Made by a program: the position numbers and the translations under genes
Assembly: GCF_000331735.1 (NCBI RefSeq)
Contig: NC_020126.1
Coordinates: forward strand, 3,100,001-3,164,000
Direction: 5' to 3'
DNA length: 64,000 nt
Source of the DNA: Myxococcus stipitatus DSM 14675
GTDB lineage: Bacteria; Myxococcota; Myxococcia; Myxococcales; Myxococcaceae
Part shown: positions 26,468 through 34,927 of the stretch, piece after piece
Numbering within the stretch: the first letter of the stretch is position 1
Layout of the letters: each line of letters starts with the position of its first letter
Notes under the pieces: model-generated
What the model saw: the letters and a program-made list of their open reading frames with translations, nothing else
Databases searched by the model: none
What the model was told of the DNA's origin: nothing

Positions 26468-27520
26468 TCAGTAGGTGATCCACAGCGGGTGACGGATGAG
26501 CGCCGCGCAGGTGCCCACCCAGGCCAGTCGTGTGCTCTGCGCTTCGAGCGGGAGGTAGACCTGTTCGTAGAGCGCCTTCAGCTCCGCGTCCGAGGGCGGC
26601 TGTCCCAGCATGCGCAGGTAGAGGCCGCGCAGGTTCTTCTGCACCGCGTCCGGGTTCTTGGCGGAGGTGTCCGCGAGGGTGACGAAGCGCAGCACCGCCT
26701 TGTTGTTCTGCTTGTCCACCGCGCGTCCGCACCAAGCCTGGGACATCTGGACCAAGGCCTGCGCCGCGGAGGGGCCGAAGGAGGGGTCCTTCTTGCGGTA
26801 CTCCAGGGAGTTGCCGCCTCCCAGCGCCTCGAAGCGCTCGGCGGTGCGCGAGTCGGAGACGTACTCACCGGAGATGCCCGGGGCCCAGTCCCCGGGCCAC
26901 ACGAAGAACTTGTTCCAGTTCACCACGTAGGCCCGGTTGCGCCAGTCGGGGTTGCTCGTGCTGACGAAGTCCTCGAGCGTGAGGCCCAGCTGGCTCATCA
27001 GGCTCACCACCATCTCCTCGGCCGTCAGCCGGCGCACGCGGAACTCAGCGGGGGAGGGCGTGTCCATGGGCGCGGGAGGCGCCTTCAGGTCCCGAATCCA
27101 CGCCTTCACCTGCGCGATGGTCATCGTCACCCGGCCGCTGGAGACGAGCTGCTCGTACGGCTGTCCCGGGGGCATCTGGGCGTAGCTGCCGGGCGCGGTG
27201 CCCTCGAGCATCTGGATGAGGAGGCTGCCGTCCGGGTCCCCCCGCTTCACGAACCGCTCGTTGTAGACGAGGCCGCTCTCGAAGGCGGCGAGCGAGGCGA
27301 AGAACGGCTTGTTGCCGTTGACGTGGCAGCCCTCGCAGGCGGGCGCGAGCGCGAGGCGGACCGCGTCGTTGTCGTTCTCCGGAGCGCAGGTGCCGCCGCC
27401 TCCCGCGTCAGGGGGCCCGTCGTTCCTGTTCTGGTAGGAGCTGTCACCGAAGCAAGCGCCCTGGGTGAGCGCGAGCACGGCCAGCACAAGGGCCTTCATC
27501 CTCCACTGGGGTGCGTGCAT
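26468..27520 (-). CDS. c-type heme-motif lipoprotein of the DUF1501 operon
   Basis: A 350-aa predicted lipoprotein (lipobox LTQGAC, Cys23). One heme-binding motif CEGCH is at residues 62-66, in a planctomycete-type cytochrome context (ALAPACEGCH, then MPPGQPYEQL as possible Met ligand). The C-terminal 200 residues are helical and include an LTAEEMVVSLMSQLGL segment like those in the DUF1587/1592 families of such proteins. The ATG overlaps the upstream stop by one base (TGATG), so translation is coupled. It is probably an envelope electron-transfer partner. Confidence 0.8.
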   Translation of the reverse strand: MHAPQWRMKALVLAVLALTQGACFGDSSYQNRNDGPPDAGGGGTCAPENDNDAVRLALAPACEGCHVNGNKPFFASLAAFESGLVYNERFVKRGDPDGSLLIQMLEGTAPGSYAQMPPGQPYEQLVSSGRVTMTIAQVKAWIRDLKAPPAPMDTPSPAEFRVRRLTAEEMVVSLMSQLGLTLEDFVSTSNPDWRNRAYVVNWNKFFVWPGDWAPGISGEYVSDSRTAERFEALGGGNSLEYRKKDPSFGPSAAQALVQMSQAWCGRAVDKQNNKAVLRFVTLADTSAKNPDAVQKNLRGLYLRMLGQPPSDAELKALYEQVYLPLEAQSTRLAWVGTCAALIRHPLWITY

Positions 27521-29367
27521 CACAGGCCCCTCCGCAGCTCGGACTGCTCGAAGAGATGGCGGAGGAAGGGCCGGAGCTTGCGCTCACCCGCGACGAACTC
27601 CTTCGCGAGCTTGTCGATGAAGCCCTTCTCCGTGGCCGGGTTCAGCTCCCGGCCGATGAACATCGCGTAGACCTTCCGCGCGACACACCGGTCGAACTCA
27701 CCGGAGCGCACCAGCAGCTTGCCGAAGCCCAGCGGGCCCATGGTGCCGTCGCCGTGCTCACCCAGCAGTGTGTACGACTCCGGCATCGTGTCGAGCAGCA
27801 CCGCCTCCGGGTTCTCCTTGAGCTGCTCCGGGGTGACGGGCGTCAGCACGGTGTTGGGCAGGAAGGCGTTCTTCCACCGCAGGCCCGGCGCGGTGCCGGT
27901 GTGCGGGTAGCGGCCGGAAATCCACTCCGCGGTGACGCGCTGGTTGCCCACGCCGCCGATGAACGGCCAGGGGACGTAGTAGCTGGGGAACGGCGTGAAG
28001 TCCCAGCGCTTGAAGGCGATGGCCGCGGGGTCCAGCGTCTTGTGGCAGTGCAGGCAGGTGCCGCCCGTCGCCGGGTCTATCTCCAGCGGCGGGAAGTGCA
28101 CGTCGGCGGGGGGCGGCGAGAAGTTCTGGCAGGCGAAGATCTCCAGGAAGCGCGCGGCCCGGACCCGCTCGCGGGGGAACGAGGACATCGACCCCATCAT
28201 GGTGAGGACCCCCGCCGCGGGCAGGCCCAGGGGCGCGTCCTTCGTCGTGCGCGGGTCGAAGCGATAGGTGCGCTCCAGGCTGCCGGAGCGCGACTTGTCG
28301 GCGGTGAGCGAGAGGTGGAACGGCTCCAGCTCCTCCACCACGAACTCGCGCCAGGCCTGGGGGTCGTTCGGCGTCGGGTGCAGCGGGTCTCGCGGGGCGT
28401 TGCCCGAGTCCGGCCGCCACCAGGTGGTGTTCGCGTCCACCACGTTGCTGCCCATCTGCCGGCCGAAGCGGATGTACAGCGCTCGCAGCCAGTTGGTTCC
28501 GACCGAGTAGTTGCCGACCACGAGGTCGGAGAGGGGCCGGTCATGCCACGCGAGGTGCGCGAACAGGCGCGCGGGCTCCTCGTAGGGGTGGCGGCGCTGG
28601 CCGTTGAGGCTCCCGGTGCCCGAGGAGCCCAGGCCCGCGAGTGGAGAGCACCACATGAGGTTGGGGCCACAGCCGCAGCCCTTCAGGATGCTCGGGTCGT
28701 AGTAGCCGCCGGAGGCGACGCCACAGTCCAGCGTCTTCCCGCTGGTGGCATCGACAATCTCCTGGATGTCGGAGCCCGCGAGGCCCAGCACCTGGACGGT
28801 GGTGCCGGGGGCCCACCAGGGCTCGACGGTGTGGACCTGGGGCACGGCGGGGTTGCCGGCCACGTCCTTGTCGGCACACTGCAGGCCCGGGTCCTTGTTC
28901 GGGCCGAACTCGTTGACGGAGTAGTAAGCGCCCGGGTGCAGGGAGTTGTCGGCGCACCGGTGCAGGTGGCCGGACATGTCGCCCTGGTAGGCATCCCCGC
29001 TGGCGCCCGTGGTGTAGGCGCCCACGGCAATCCACTCGTGGCCGAAGCGCAGCATCCGCTCGTAGAACTTCGGCGAGGCGAGCACCTCGTCGAGCGTCGA
29101 GCGGAGCAGCGCGGTCCGGGCCTCGGGGGAGGCTGCGGCGGCCATGGCCTCGTACTGCTCGAACGTCGGCGTCGACCCCGTGAGCCCGAGCACGATGCGG
29201 CGCAGCACGCGCGTGTCGCTCATCGCGTCCTTGGGGGGCTCCCCTGGTGTGGAGGGCTCGGGACGAGGCTCACATTGCTGCGCATGCGCGTCGGGAACGA
29301 CAGGCCCGGACAGCGCGAACAGCACGGCCGCGAGGGCCGCGCTCTTCTGGTGCAGGTGCCAGTGCAT
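27520..29367 (-). CDS. Large exported c-type heme-motif protein (DUF1588-like)
   Basis: A 615-aa protein with signal peptide (about 1-29, DAHA). Its C-terminal third contains GGTCLHCHKTLDPAAIAF, giving a CxxCH motif at residues 438-442, the hallmark of DUF1588/DUF1585-type proteins that accompany DUF1501 proteins. N-terminal residues 50-110 (LRRIVLGLTGSTPTFEQYEAM) resemble the DUF1549 or DUF1592 helical part. Cys clusters around 138-240 (CADNS, CGCGPNLMWC) may form disulfides or a second metal site. It is the first gene of the operon. Redox function is inferred from the heme motif. Confidence 0.8.
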   Translation of the reverse strand: MHWHLHQKSAALAAVLFALSGPVVPDAHAQQCEPRPEPSTPGEPPKDAMSDTRVLRRIVLGLTGSTPTFEQYEAMAAAASPEARTALLRSTLDEVLASPKFYERMLRFGHEWIAVGAYTTGASGDAYQGDMSGHLHRCADNSLHPGAYYSVNEFGPNKDPGLQCADKDVAGNPAVPQVHTVEPWWAPGTTVQVLGLAGSDIQEIVDATSGKTLDCGVASGGYYDPSILKGCGCGPNLMWCSPLAGLGSSGTGSLNGQRRHPYEEPARLFAHLAWHDRPLSDLVVGNYSVGTNWLRALYIRFGRQMGSNVVDANTTWWRPDSGNAPRDPLHPTPNDPQAWREFVVEELEPFHLSLTADKSRSGSLERTYRFDPRTTKDAPLGLPAAGVLTMMGSMSSFPRERVRAARFLEIFACQNFSPPPADVHFPPLEIDPATGGTCLHCHKTLDPAAIAFKRWDFTPFPSYYVPWPFIGGVGNQRVTAEWISGRYPHTGTAPGLRWKNAFLPNTVLTPVTPEQLKENPEAVLLDTMPESYTLLGEHGDGTMGPLGFGKLLVRSGEFDRCVARKVYAMFIGRELNPATEKGFIDKLAKEFVAGERKLRPFLRHLFEQSELRRGL

Positions 29368-29549
29368 ACATGCGACAATAGCAGCAATTGAAACGACAAA
29401 GTACGGGGAGTGATGTCTGTCATTCCGCGAGAATGCGGGGTGGACTCCCCTCTACACCTCTTGGACTTCGGTGCCGCGAGCCCCCCGGGACGGGGCTCTG
29501 GGACAGAAGCAGGGGAGGGCCCGGAGGACCTCCCCCGCTCGTGCCGCCG

Positions 29550-29864
29550 CTACTTGAAGCAGAGAGTGGTTGTCGTCAGCACATCGGTCCGCTTGACGAG
29601 CTCGACTGTCTTGCAGGACTCCCCGGGGCCGCAGGAGTCATTGTTCTCACAGCGGCGGTGGCACTGACGGTCGCCCTTCTCCTCCTGGCAATAGAGGTTC
29701 CCATTCGAGGAGGGGGGGCCACAGACCTGGCTGACGTAGCACTCCTCCTGGGCATCGGCGCACGCGTCGGTGAAGGAGCAGGCGGCAAGGGAGGACCGGG
29801 GGGCGTCGTCGCCACAGCCGGGGGTGAACAAGAGGCAGAGCAGGCTCAACAGTCGCAGTCGCAT
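29550..29864 (-). CDS. Small Cys-rich lipoprotein
   Basis: A 104-aa lipoprotein. The frame stays open far upstream on this strand, but the first coding-like start with a signal peptide is the ATG at 29864. The lipobox is LFTPGC (Cys17). The mature part has ten more cysteines in a Cx4C...CxxxC pattern (CSFTDACADAQEECYVSQVC, then CHRRCENNDSCGPGESC), similar in spacing to small EGF-like or Dickkopf-type domains. A TATACA hexamer 25-30 nt upstream is a possible -10. The function is unknown. Confidence 0.68.
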   Translation of the reverse strand: MRLRLLSLLCLLFTPGCGDDAPRSSLAACSFTDACADAQEECYVSQVCGPPSSNGNLYCQEEKGDRQCHRRCENNDSCGPGESCKTVELVKRTDVLTTTTLCFK

Positions 29865-29996
29865 CGGGTCCCAAGGGAAAAGGGGTTCCCCTGTATACGA
29901 CGTCGGAGGCCGAAGCTGGCTCTGGGCTTCATCCGAGGGCCTCCGTGATATGCCTTGGACACGTTGGATGTCTGTCATTCCACGGCCAGGGGTTGC

Positions 29997-30929
29997 ATGC
30001 GAACGCTCCAGATTCCCACCAGGGTGCAGCGGACCGCGTCCAGTCTCGGACCCGAGGGCGAGGCGTGGTTGGCGGGCCTGCCCGAGCGGGTCGCGCGACT
30101 CGAGGCGCGCTGGGCCATCACGGTCGGCGAGGTGCTCGAGGGAGGAAGCGCGGCGTTTGTCGCGAGGGCCCGGAGGACACCTGGCGAGGAGGTCGTCCTC
30201 AAGGTCGCGCTTCCGGACCCACGGCTCCCCGCCCAGGCCCGGGTGCTCGAGCTCGCGCGGGGGCAGGGCTACGCGCGATTGCTCCAGGTCGACCTCGCGG
30301 AGCATTCGCTCCTGCTCGAAGCGCTGGGCCCCACCCTGGAGCAGCTCGCGTTGCCCGTGGAGCGGCAGCTGGACCTCCTGTGCGAGCTGCTTGTCCGCGC
30401 CTGGGAGGTGCCGACCTGGGAGCCTCGGACGCGGGAGGTGGCGGAAGCGAAGGCGCGGGAGCTGCACACGCTGGTGAGCCGATGGTGGGTGCAATGCGGC
30501 CGCCCCTGCTCGGCGCGGGTGTTCGAACAGGCGCTGCGCTTCGCCGAGCACCGCGCCGCCCAGGCGGAGCCAGGGCGCCTGGTGGTGGCCCATGGCGACC
30601 CGCATCCCGCGAACGCGCTTCGCGTCCGCCCGCCGCGTGTTGATGCGGAGCCTGGCTTCCTCTTCATCGACCCGGACGGGCTTCACGTCGAGCCCGCGTA
30701 TGACCTGGGCGTCGTCCTGCGCGACTGGTGCTCGGAGTTGCTCGCGGGAGACGCCATGGCGGTGGCGCGGACGTACTGCCAGCGCCTCGCGCGCAACACC
30801 GGCGTCGACGCGCAAGCCCTCTGGGAGTGGGGCTACCTCGAGCGTGTGTCGACGGGGCTCTACCTGTCGACGCAGGACAGGGAGCTCGGGCGTCCCTTCC
30901 TCGCGACGGCCGAGCTCCTCGTCGATTGA
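29997..30929 (+). CDS. Aminoglycoside phosphotransferase-like kinase
   Basis: A 310-aa protein with the APH/choline-kinase fold. Lys69 (VVLKV) is the ATP-anchoring residue. HGDPHPAN (199-206) is the catalytic loop with Asp201 and Asn206, and IDPDG (224-228) provides the metal-binding Asp225. The ATG at 29997 has AGGGG upstream. Family members phosphorylate aminoglycosides, macrolides, choline or sugars. Nothing nearby identifies the substrate, so resistance should not be assumed. It is convergent with the propeller/TPR gene, 15 bp away. Confidence 0.87.
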   Translation: MRTLQIPTRVQRTASSLGPEGEAWLAGLPERVARLEARWAITVGEVLEGGSAAFVARARRTPGEEVVLKVALPDPRLPAQARVLELARGQGYARLLQVDLAEHSLLLEALGPTLEQLALPVERQLDLLCELLVRAWEVPTWEPRTREVAEAKARELHTLVSRWWVQCGRPCSARVFEQALRFAEHRAAQAEPGRLVVAHGDPHPANALRVRPPRVDAEPGFLFIDPDGLHVEPAYDLGVVLRDWCSELLAGDAMAVARTYCQRLARNTGVDAQALWEWGYLERVSTGLYLSTQDRELGRPFLATAELLVD

Positions 30930-30944
30930 CCTGGGAGGTCCGCG

Positions 30945-33900
30945 CTACGGGGTCGACGCAGCCGTCACCGGCCGGTGGGCATCGAGCGCCATGTAGATTT
31001 CGAACCACGTCAGATACGTGCGCCACGCCGGGTCGCGCTGGTCGAGCAGGGAGCGACGTGCCTGGCTCATGCGCCCCGGTGCGTCGAAGGGCATCGTCGC
31101 GCCGCCGTTCGAGTGCAGCTGCGCCGCGAACCACAGCACATCCAACTGGCCGGCATCGACCGGAGCATGCGTGCGCGCCATCAGCGAGTCCGCGTGCTCC
31201 AGCGCCTTGCCCAGCCACCGCGCCGCCTGCGCCGGGTCCTGCCGGTCCACCGCGTTCTCCGCCAGTCGCATCTCCGCCAGCGTCACGGCGCGGATGTCCT
31301 CATCCCGGTCCAGCTGGTCGAACTGGTCCAGGAACAACGCTCGCCGTTGCTCGAGCGCCCGTGCGGCGGCATCCAGCCGCCCGAGCCGCGTCTCCGCGTT
31401 CGCCCGCAGGCCGGAGGCGATGATTCGGTAGGTGCGCTGCACGTGCTCGGGCGTGGAGCGCGACCACTTCAGCGCGGCTCGCACCTCGGGCGTCGCCAGG
31501 TCTCGCTCCACCTGGTCCAGGTCCTCCAACGTGCGTTGTGGTTGCCCCATCCCCAGCGCCGCCGCACAGCGGGCCAGCCGCACCACCAGCCGGTTGCGCA
31601 GCCCTTCCTCGTCGCGAGGGCTCGCCTCCACGATGGGCATCTCCCGGTCATAGAGCGCCAGCGCGCGCTCGAACCTGCCGGCGGCGAGGTTGTAGAGCGC
31701 CGCGCGGTCCGCCACCAACGTGGCGAACCGGGCCAGCTTCGGCGCCGCGTCCACCATCGCCAGGGCCTGGTCCGCCGCCTTCGCCGCCTCCTCCTCACGC
31801 CCGACATGCAGGAGCGCTCGCGCCCGAGCCATCGAGACCGCCAGCCCCGCCCAGTTGTCCACATAGGGCAGCTTGTCTCGCTGCTCCAGATAGCCGAGGG
31901 CGATGTGGAAGTTGCCCACCTGCGTGTGCAGCATCCCCAGCGCGCCGAGAATCATCGCCTTGTAGCGGACGTTGCTCCGCATCAGGTCCAACGCGACCAT
32001 GTAGTGCCGGTTGGCGCGCTCCGCGGAGGCGGGCGTCCGGCTCCGGAGGAAGTCCTCGTGGTGGATGGCACCCAGGAGCGCCTGCACCGCGCGCTGGTTC
32101 TTGAGCTCTGGCCACGCCGAGCGCAGCTCCTTCACCGCCGCCTTCACCGCCAGGGCATGCGCCTTGTCATCCTCCAGCTTGGGGAGCTGGCGCGCCATGA
32201 CGTAGGCCTTCACGAAGTGCGTGAGCGGCCTGGCCATGGTCGCCGAGGTGGTGGTGACCTCCTTCTCCACGACCTCGGGGGCGACTCCCGCGCGCAGGCG
32301 CAGGTTCACCGACTCGACGGCGCTCTCCAGCGAGCCCGTCCGCTGCGTCACGAGGTCGAAGTCCGCGCGGGCTTCGTCCTTCTTCTGCCGCGCCAGCCTG
32401 CGATAGGCGCGCCCCATCATCGCGCGGCGGAACAGCCGCTCGGCCCTGCGTCGCTCCTCGGTGGCGGCGGGGGCATCGTCGACATAGAGCGTGGCCAGGG
32501 CCTCCAGCACTCCGTCCGCGCCCAGCCCCGAGGCCCGCTCGACGGCGTCCTGCACCAACGCGCGTCGGCGCAGCGGGTCCTGCTGCTGGCGATAGAACGC
32601 CACCAGCGCCTCACGGACCTGACGGGGCGGCCGCTCCTCGTGTATCGCATTGACGTGCCGCCCCAGCTCCAGGGCGAACGCGTAGGCGGAGCCCTCGGGC
32701 GCGGTGGTCAGCGCCTCCGCCATCGCGGCATCCGCCTCCGCGTAGGGCCGCCCCCGGTAGAGCGCGGCGACAGCGGCGCGCGCGAAGTCGAGCTGGTCGT
32801 CCGCCGGGAAGGTCTTGTGCTGGGAGAACCGGCGACCCAGGTCGACCAGGGCCGCGCGGTCATCGAGCTTGCGGTACAGCGAGTCCGCCTGGTCGTAATA
32901 GGCCTCCAGCACGCCCCGCGGTGTGTTGTCGGCGAGCTGCGCCGACTCCAGCTCCCGCCGTGCCCGCGTGAAGTCACCCGAGGACTCCGCCATCTCACTG
33001 CGGACCACGTGCTGGAGGACCGCCGTGGGAGGACTGGCCGCGACGGCGGGGGACAGCGCCTCCAGCCGCTCGCGCTCGGCCTCGCTCAGCTCATCCACCA
33101 TGCGACCGCGCTCGCGCTCCTTCATCGCCCGCCGGTGGTCGATGAGGATGCGCAGGGGCTCTTCCAGCCCCAAGGTGGCGGGGTCACTCACCCTGGCCAT
33201 CTGGTCGGCATAGAACTTCGCCGCGCTGAAGTCCTCGAAGGCCAGGTGAAGCCGGCTCAGGCGCATCATCAACAGCCGGCGCAGCCGGGGACGCGTCTCC
33301 AGCAACATGCGATGGCGATAGAGCAGGAGCAGGTCCGCGCGCCGTCCGGCCATCTTCAGCTCGTCGCTGATGCGCCGCGCCTCCCAGGTGCTGGGGACCT
33401 GTCCATCCAGCGGCAGTTGATACACATCCAACGACTGCGAGCGCGAGCACGTCGCGATGAGGGCGGCGGTCGCGGGCGATGGGTACTGACAGTTCCAGGA
33501 CTCGCTGGTGAGCTGCACGGGGCTGGAGGCCACGGCCTGCTCGGGCGCGTCGTCGCGCTCCGGCGCGAAGGGCACGCGGAACAGCACCCCGGTGTCGCTG
33601 GCGTCAATCACGCCATCCGCGTTGGAGTCGGTGAAGAACTGCACGACGTACAGGAAGCGCCCATCGCGAGAGAACACCGGCTGGCCGGTCTGCCCCGGCA
33701 GGTCCAGCTCCAGCGGGATGGGGGCCGCGCCCGGACGGTCCAGCCGCAGCGCCTCCAGATGCGCCGAGGCCCGCGCGGCGAAGCCAGGTCCCACGGCCTT
33801 CACGGAGCGCTCGACGGGCACGTACACCAGCCACCGCCCATCGGGGGTGAGCGTCGGGCTGGTCAGGTTGCGCTCGACGAGTGGCTTCACGCTCCACTCG

Positions 33901-34394
33901 CGCCCCATCGTCACCCGCGACAGCCGCAGGTCGCCCTGGATGGTCGTTCGACTCACCAACGCGACCTGGGACGAGTCAATCCACTCCGCCTGCAAGGCGC
34001 TGGCGTCATCCGCGAGGCAGCGGCGCTCATCCGCCGCGGGCAGGTTCCGCACGCACAGCTGGCCACCGGCCTGGTCCCGGAACGAGATGTAGAGCAGGTG
34101 CTTCCCGTCGGGGCTGATGCGCGGCCAGGTCACCTCGGCGCCTTCGTCGAAGAGGCGGCGCTCTCGGCCCTGCTCCAGGTCCTGGGAGTAGATCTCCGTC
34201 GCGATGTTGCGGTTGGACGCGAAGAACAGCGTGTTGCCATCCGGGCTCAGCTGCCCCAGGAACTGGTCTCCCACGCCCACGGTGAGCCGGGTGGGCGTGC
34301 GCAGTCCGCCGTCATTCTCGTCATCCTGCGCCTGGGCGCCGCTCGCGACGAGCAGGGCCAGGACCCAGGACCACGGCCCGCGAGGCGTCAGCAC
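30945..34394 (-). CDS. Exported beta-propeller (PD40/TolB-like) plus TPR protein
   Basis: A very large exported protein (1149 aa). The start is a GTG at 34394, set by GGAGAGAAGAA directly before it and by a good signal peptide (ending ASGAQA); the GTG overlaps the stop of the upstream YdbL-like gene by 7 nt. Residues 35-330 hold PD40/WD40-like blades (LSPDGNTLFFASN, ISPDGKHLLYISF, LTPDGRWLVYV). From about 400 to the end the sequence is helical with TPR periodicity. It is co-expressed with the YdbH- and YdbL-like genes, which suggests a periplasmic scaffold in the same complex. Confidence 0.82.
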   Translation of the reverse strand: MLTPRGPWSWVLALLVASGAQAQDDENDGGLRTPTRLTVGVGDQFLGQLSPDGNTLFFASNRNIATEIYSQDLEQGRERRLFDEGAEVTWPRISPDGKHLLYISFRDQAGGQLCVRNLPAADERRCLADDASALQAEWIDSSQVALVSRTTIQGDLRLSRVTMGREWSVKPLVERNLTSPTLTPDGRWLVYVPVERSVKAVGPGFAARASAHLEALRLDRPGAAPIPLELDLPGQTGQPVFSRDGRFLYVVQFFTDSNADGVIDASDTGVLFRVPFAPERDDAPEQAVASSPVQLTSESWNCQYPSPATAALIATCSRSQSLDVYQLPLDGQVPSTWEARRISDELKMAGRRADLLLLYRHRMLLETRPRLRRLLMMRLSRLHLAFEDFSAAKFYADQMARVSDPATLGLEEPLRILIDHRRAMKERERGRMVDELSEAERERLEALSPAVAASPPTAVLQHVVRSEMAESSGDFTRARRELESAQLADNTPRGVLEAYYDQADSLYRKLDDRAALVDLGRRFSQHKTFPADDQLDFARAAVAALYRGRPYAEADAAMAEALTTAPEGSAYAFALELGRHVNAIHEERPPRQVREALVAFYRQQQDPLRRRALVQDAVERASGLGADGVLEALATLYVDDAPAATEERRRAERLFRRAMMGRAYRRLARQKKDEARADFDLVTQRTGSLESAVESVNLRLRAGVAPEVVEKEVTTTSATMARPLTHFVKAYVMARQLPKLEDDKAHALAVKAAVKELRSAWPELKNQRAVQALLGAIHHEDFLRSRTPASAERANRHYMVALDLMRSNVRYKAMILGALGMLHTQVGNFHIALGYLEQRDKLPYVDNWAGLAVSMARARALLHVGREEEAAKAADQALAMVDAAPKLARFATLVADRAALYNLAAGRFERALALYDREMPIVEASPRDEEGLRNRLVVRLARCAAALGMGQPQRTLEDLDQVERDLATPEVRAALKWSRSTPEHVQRTYRIIASGLRANAETRLGRLDAAARALEQRRALFLDQFDQLDRDEDIRAVTLAEMRLAENAVDRQDPAQAARWLGKALEHADSLMARTHAPVDAGQLDVLWFAAQLHSNGGATMPFDAPGRMSQARRSLLDQRDPAWRTYLTWFEIYMALDAHRPVTAASTP

Positions 34395-34927
34395 TTCTTC
34401 TCTCCCCAGGTGCCGTCCGCGGCCTCCACCCACCCTCCGCAGACCACGCCCTCCGCGTGCACCTTCTGCCAGCTCTGGCGCAGCGCCTCCTCGGGCACGC
34501 CCGGGCGGACCGTCCCCATCCACTTCCAGAGCTGGAGCCGGGCCCGGTTCACCCGCTCCACCAGGGCGACGTCGTCCGGCATCAGCCGCCCCGTCTGGCA
34601 GCGGCGGCGGGTGTCCGCCAGGAGCCCGTCCTTGCCCTCACCCACGCAGTGGCGCCGCAGCAGCTCGTCCACGCGGTCCGCCTGCGTCCGGCCGAGGTTC
34701 TCGACCAGGGGCGGGGGCTGCATGCCCAGCTCCTCCAGCTGGTTGGGCGTGAGCGGCACGGGCGTGGGGTTCATCGCCGCGCGCGCCAGCCGTTGCTCCA
34801 CGTCCCTGAACGAGCCGGAGGCCTGTTCCTCGAGCGCCGTCGCGCGGTCCACCATGACGATTTCCGGCGCGCTGATGCAGCCGGAAGCGGCGAGCGCGGC
34901 GAGCAGCGGCAACCCGCGGTGTTTCAT
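34388..34927 (-). CDS. YdbL-like (DUF1318) lipoprotein
   Basis: A 179-aa lipoprotein with lipobox LAASGC (Cys17). The last 60 residues align with E. coli YdbL by pattern: LVERVNRARLQLW, GVPEEALRQSWQK, then a Gly-rich DGTWGEKK end matching GKWVRK. The N-terminal 20 mature residues (ISAPEIVMVDRATALEE) look like the short lipoprotein YnbE. In E. coli YdbH, YnbE and YdbL form one operon for lipid transport. Here the two small partners may be fused in one chain. The ATG overlaps the YdbH-like stop (ATGA). Confidence 0.72.
   Translation of the reverse strand: MKHRGLPLLAALAASGCISAPEIVMVDRATALEEQASGSFRDVEQRLARAAMNPTPVPLTPNQLEELGMQPPPLVENLGRTQADRVDELLRRHCVGEGKDGLLADTRRRCQTGRLMPDDVALVERVNRARLQLWKWMGTVRPGVPEEALRQSWQKVHAEGVVCGGWVEAADGTWGEKKC

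Noticed and set aside
27511..29391. Plus-strand 626-codon open frame
   Set aside because: Antisense to the CLHCH heme protein; no motif.
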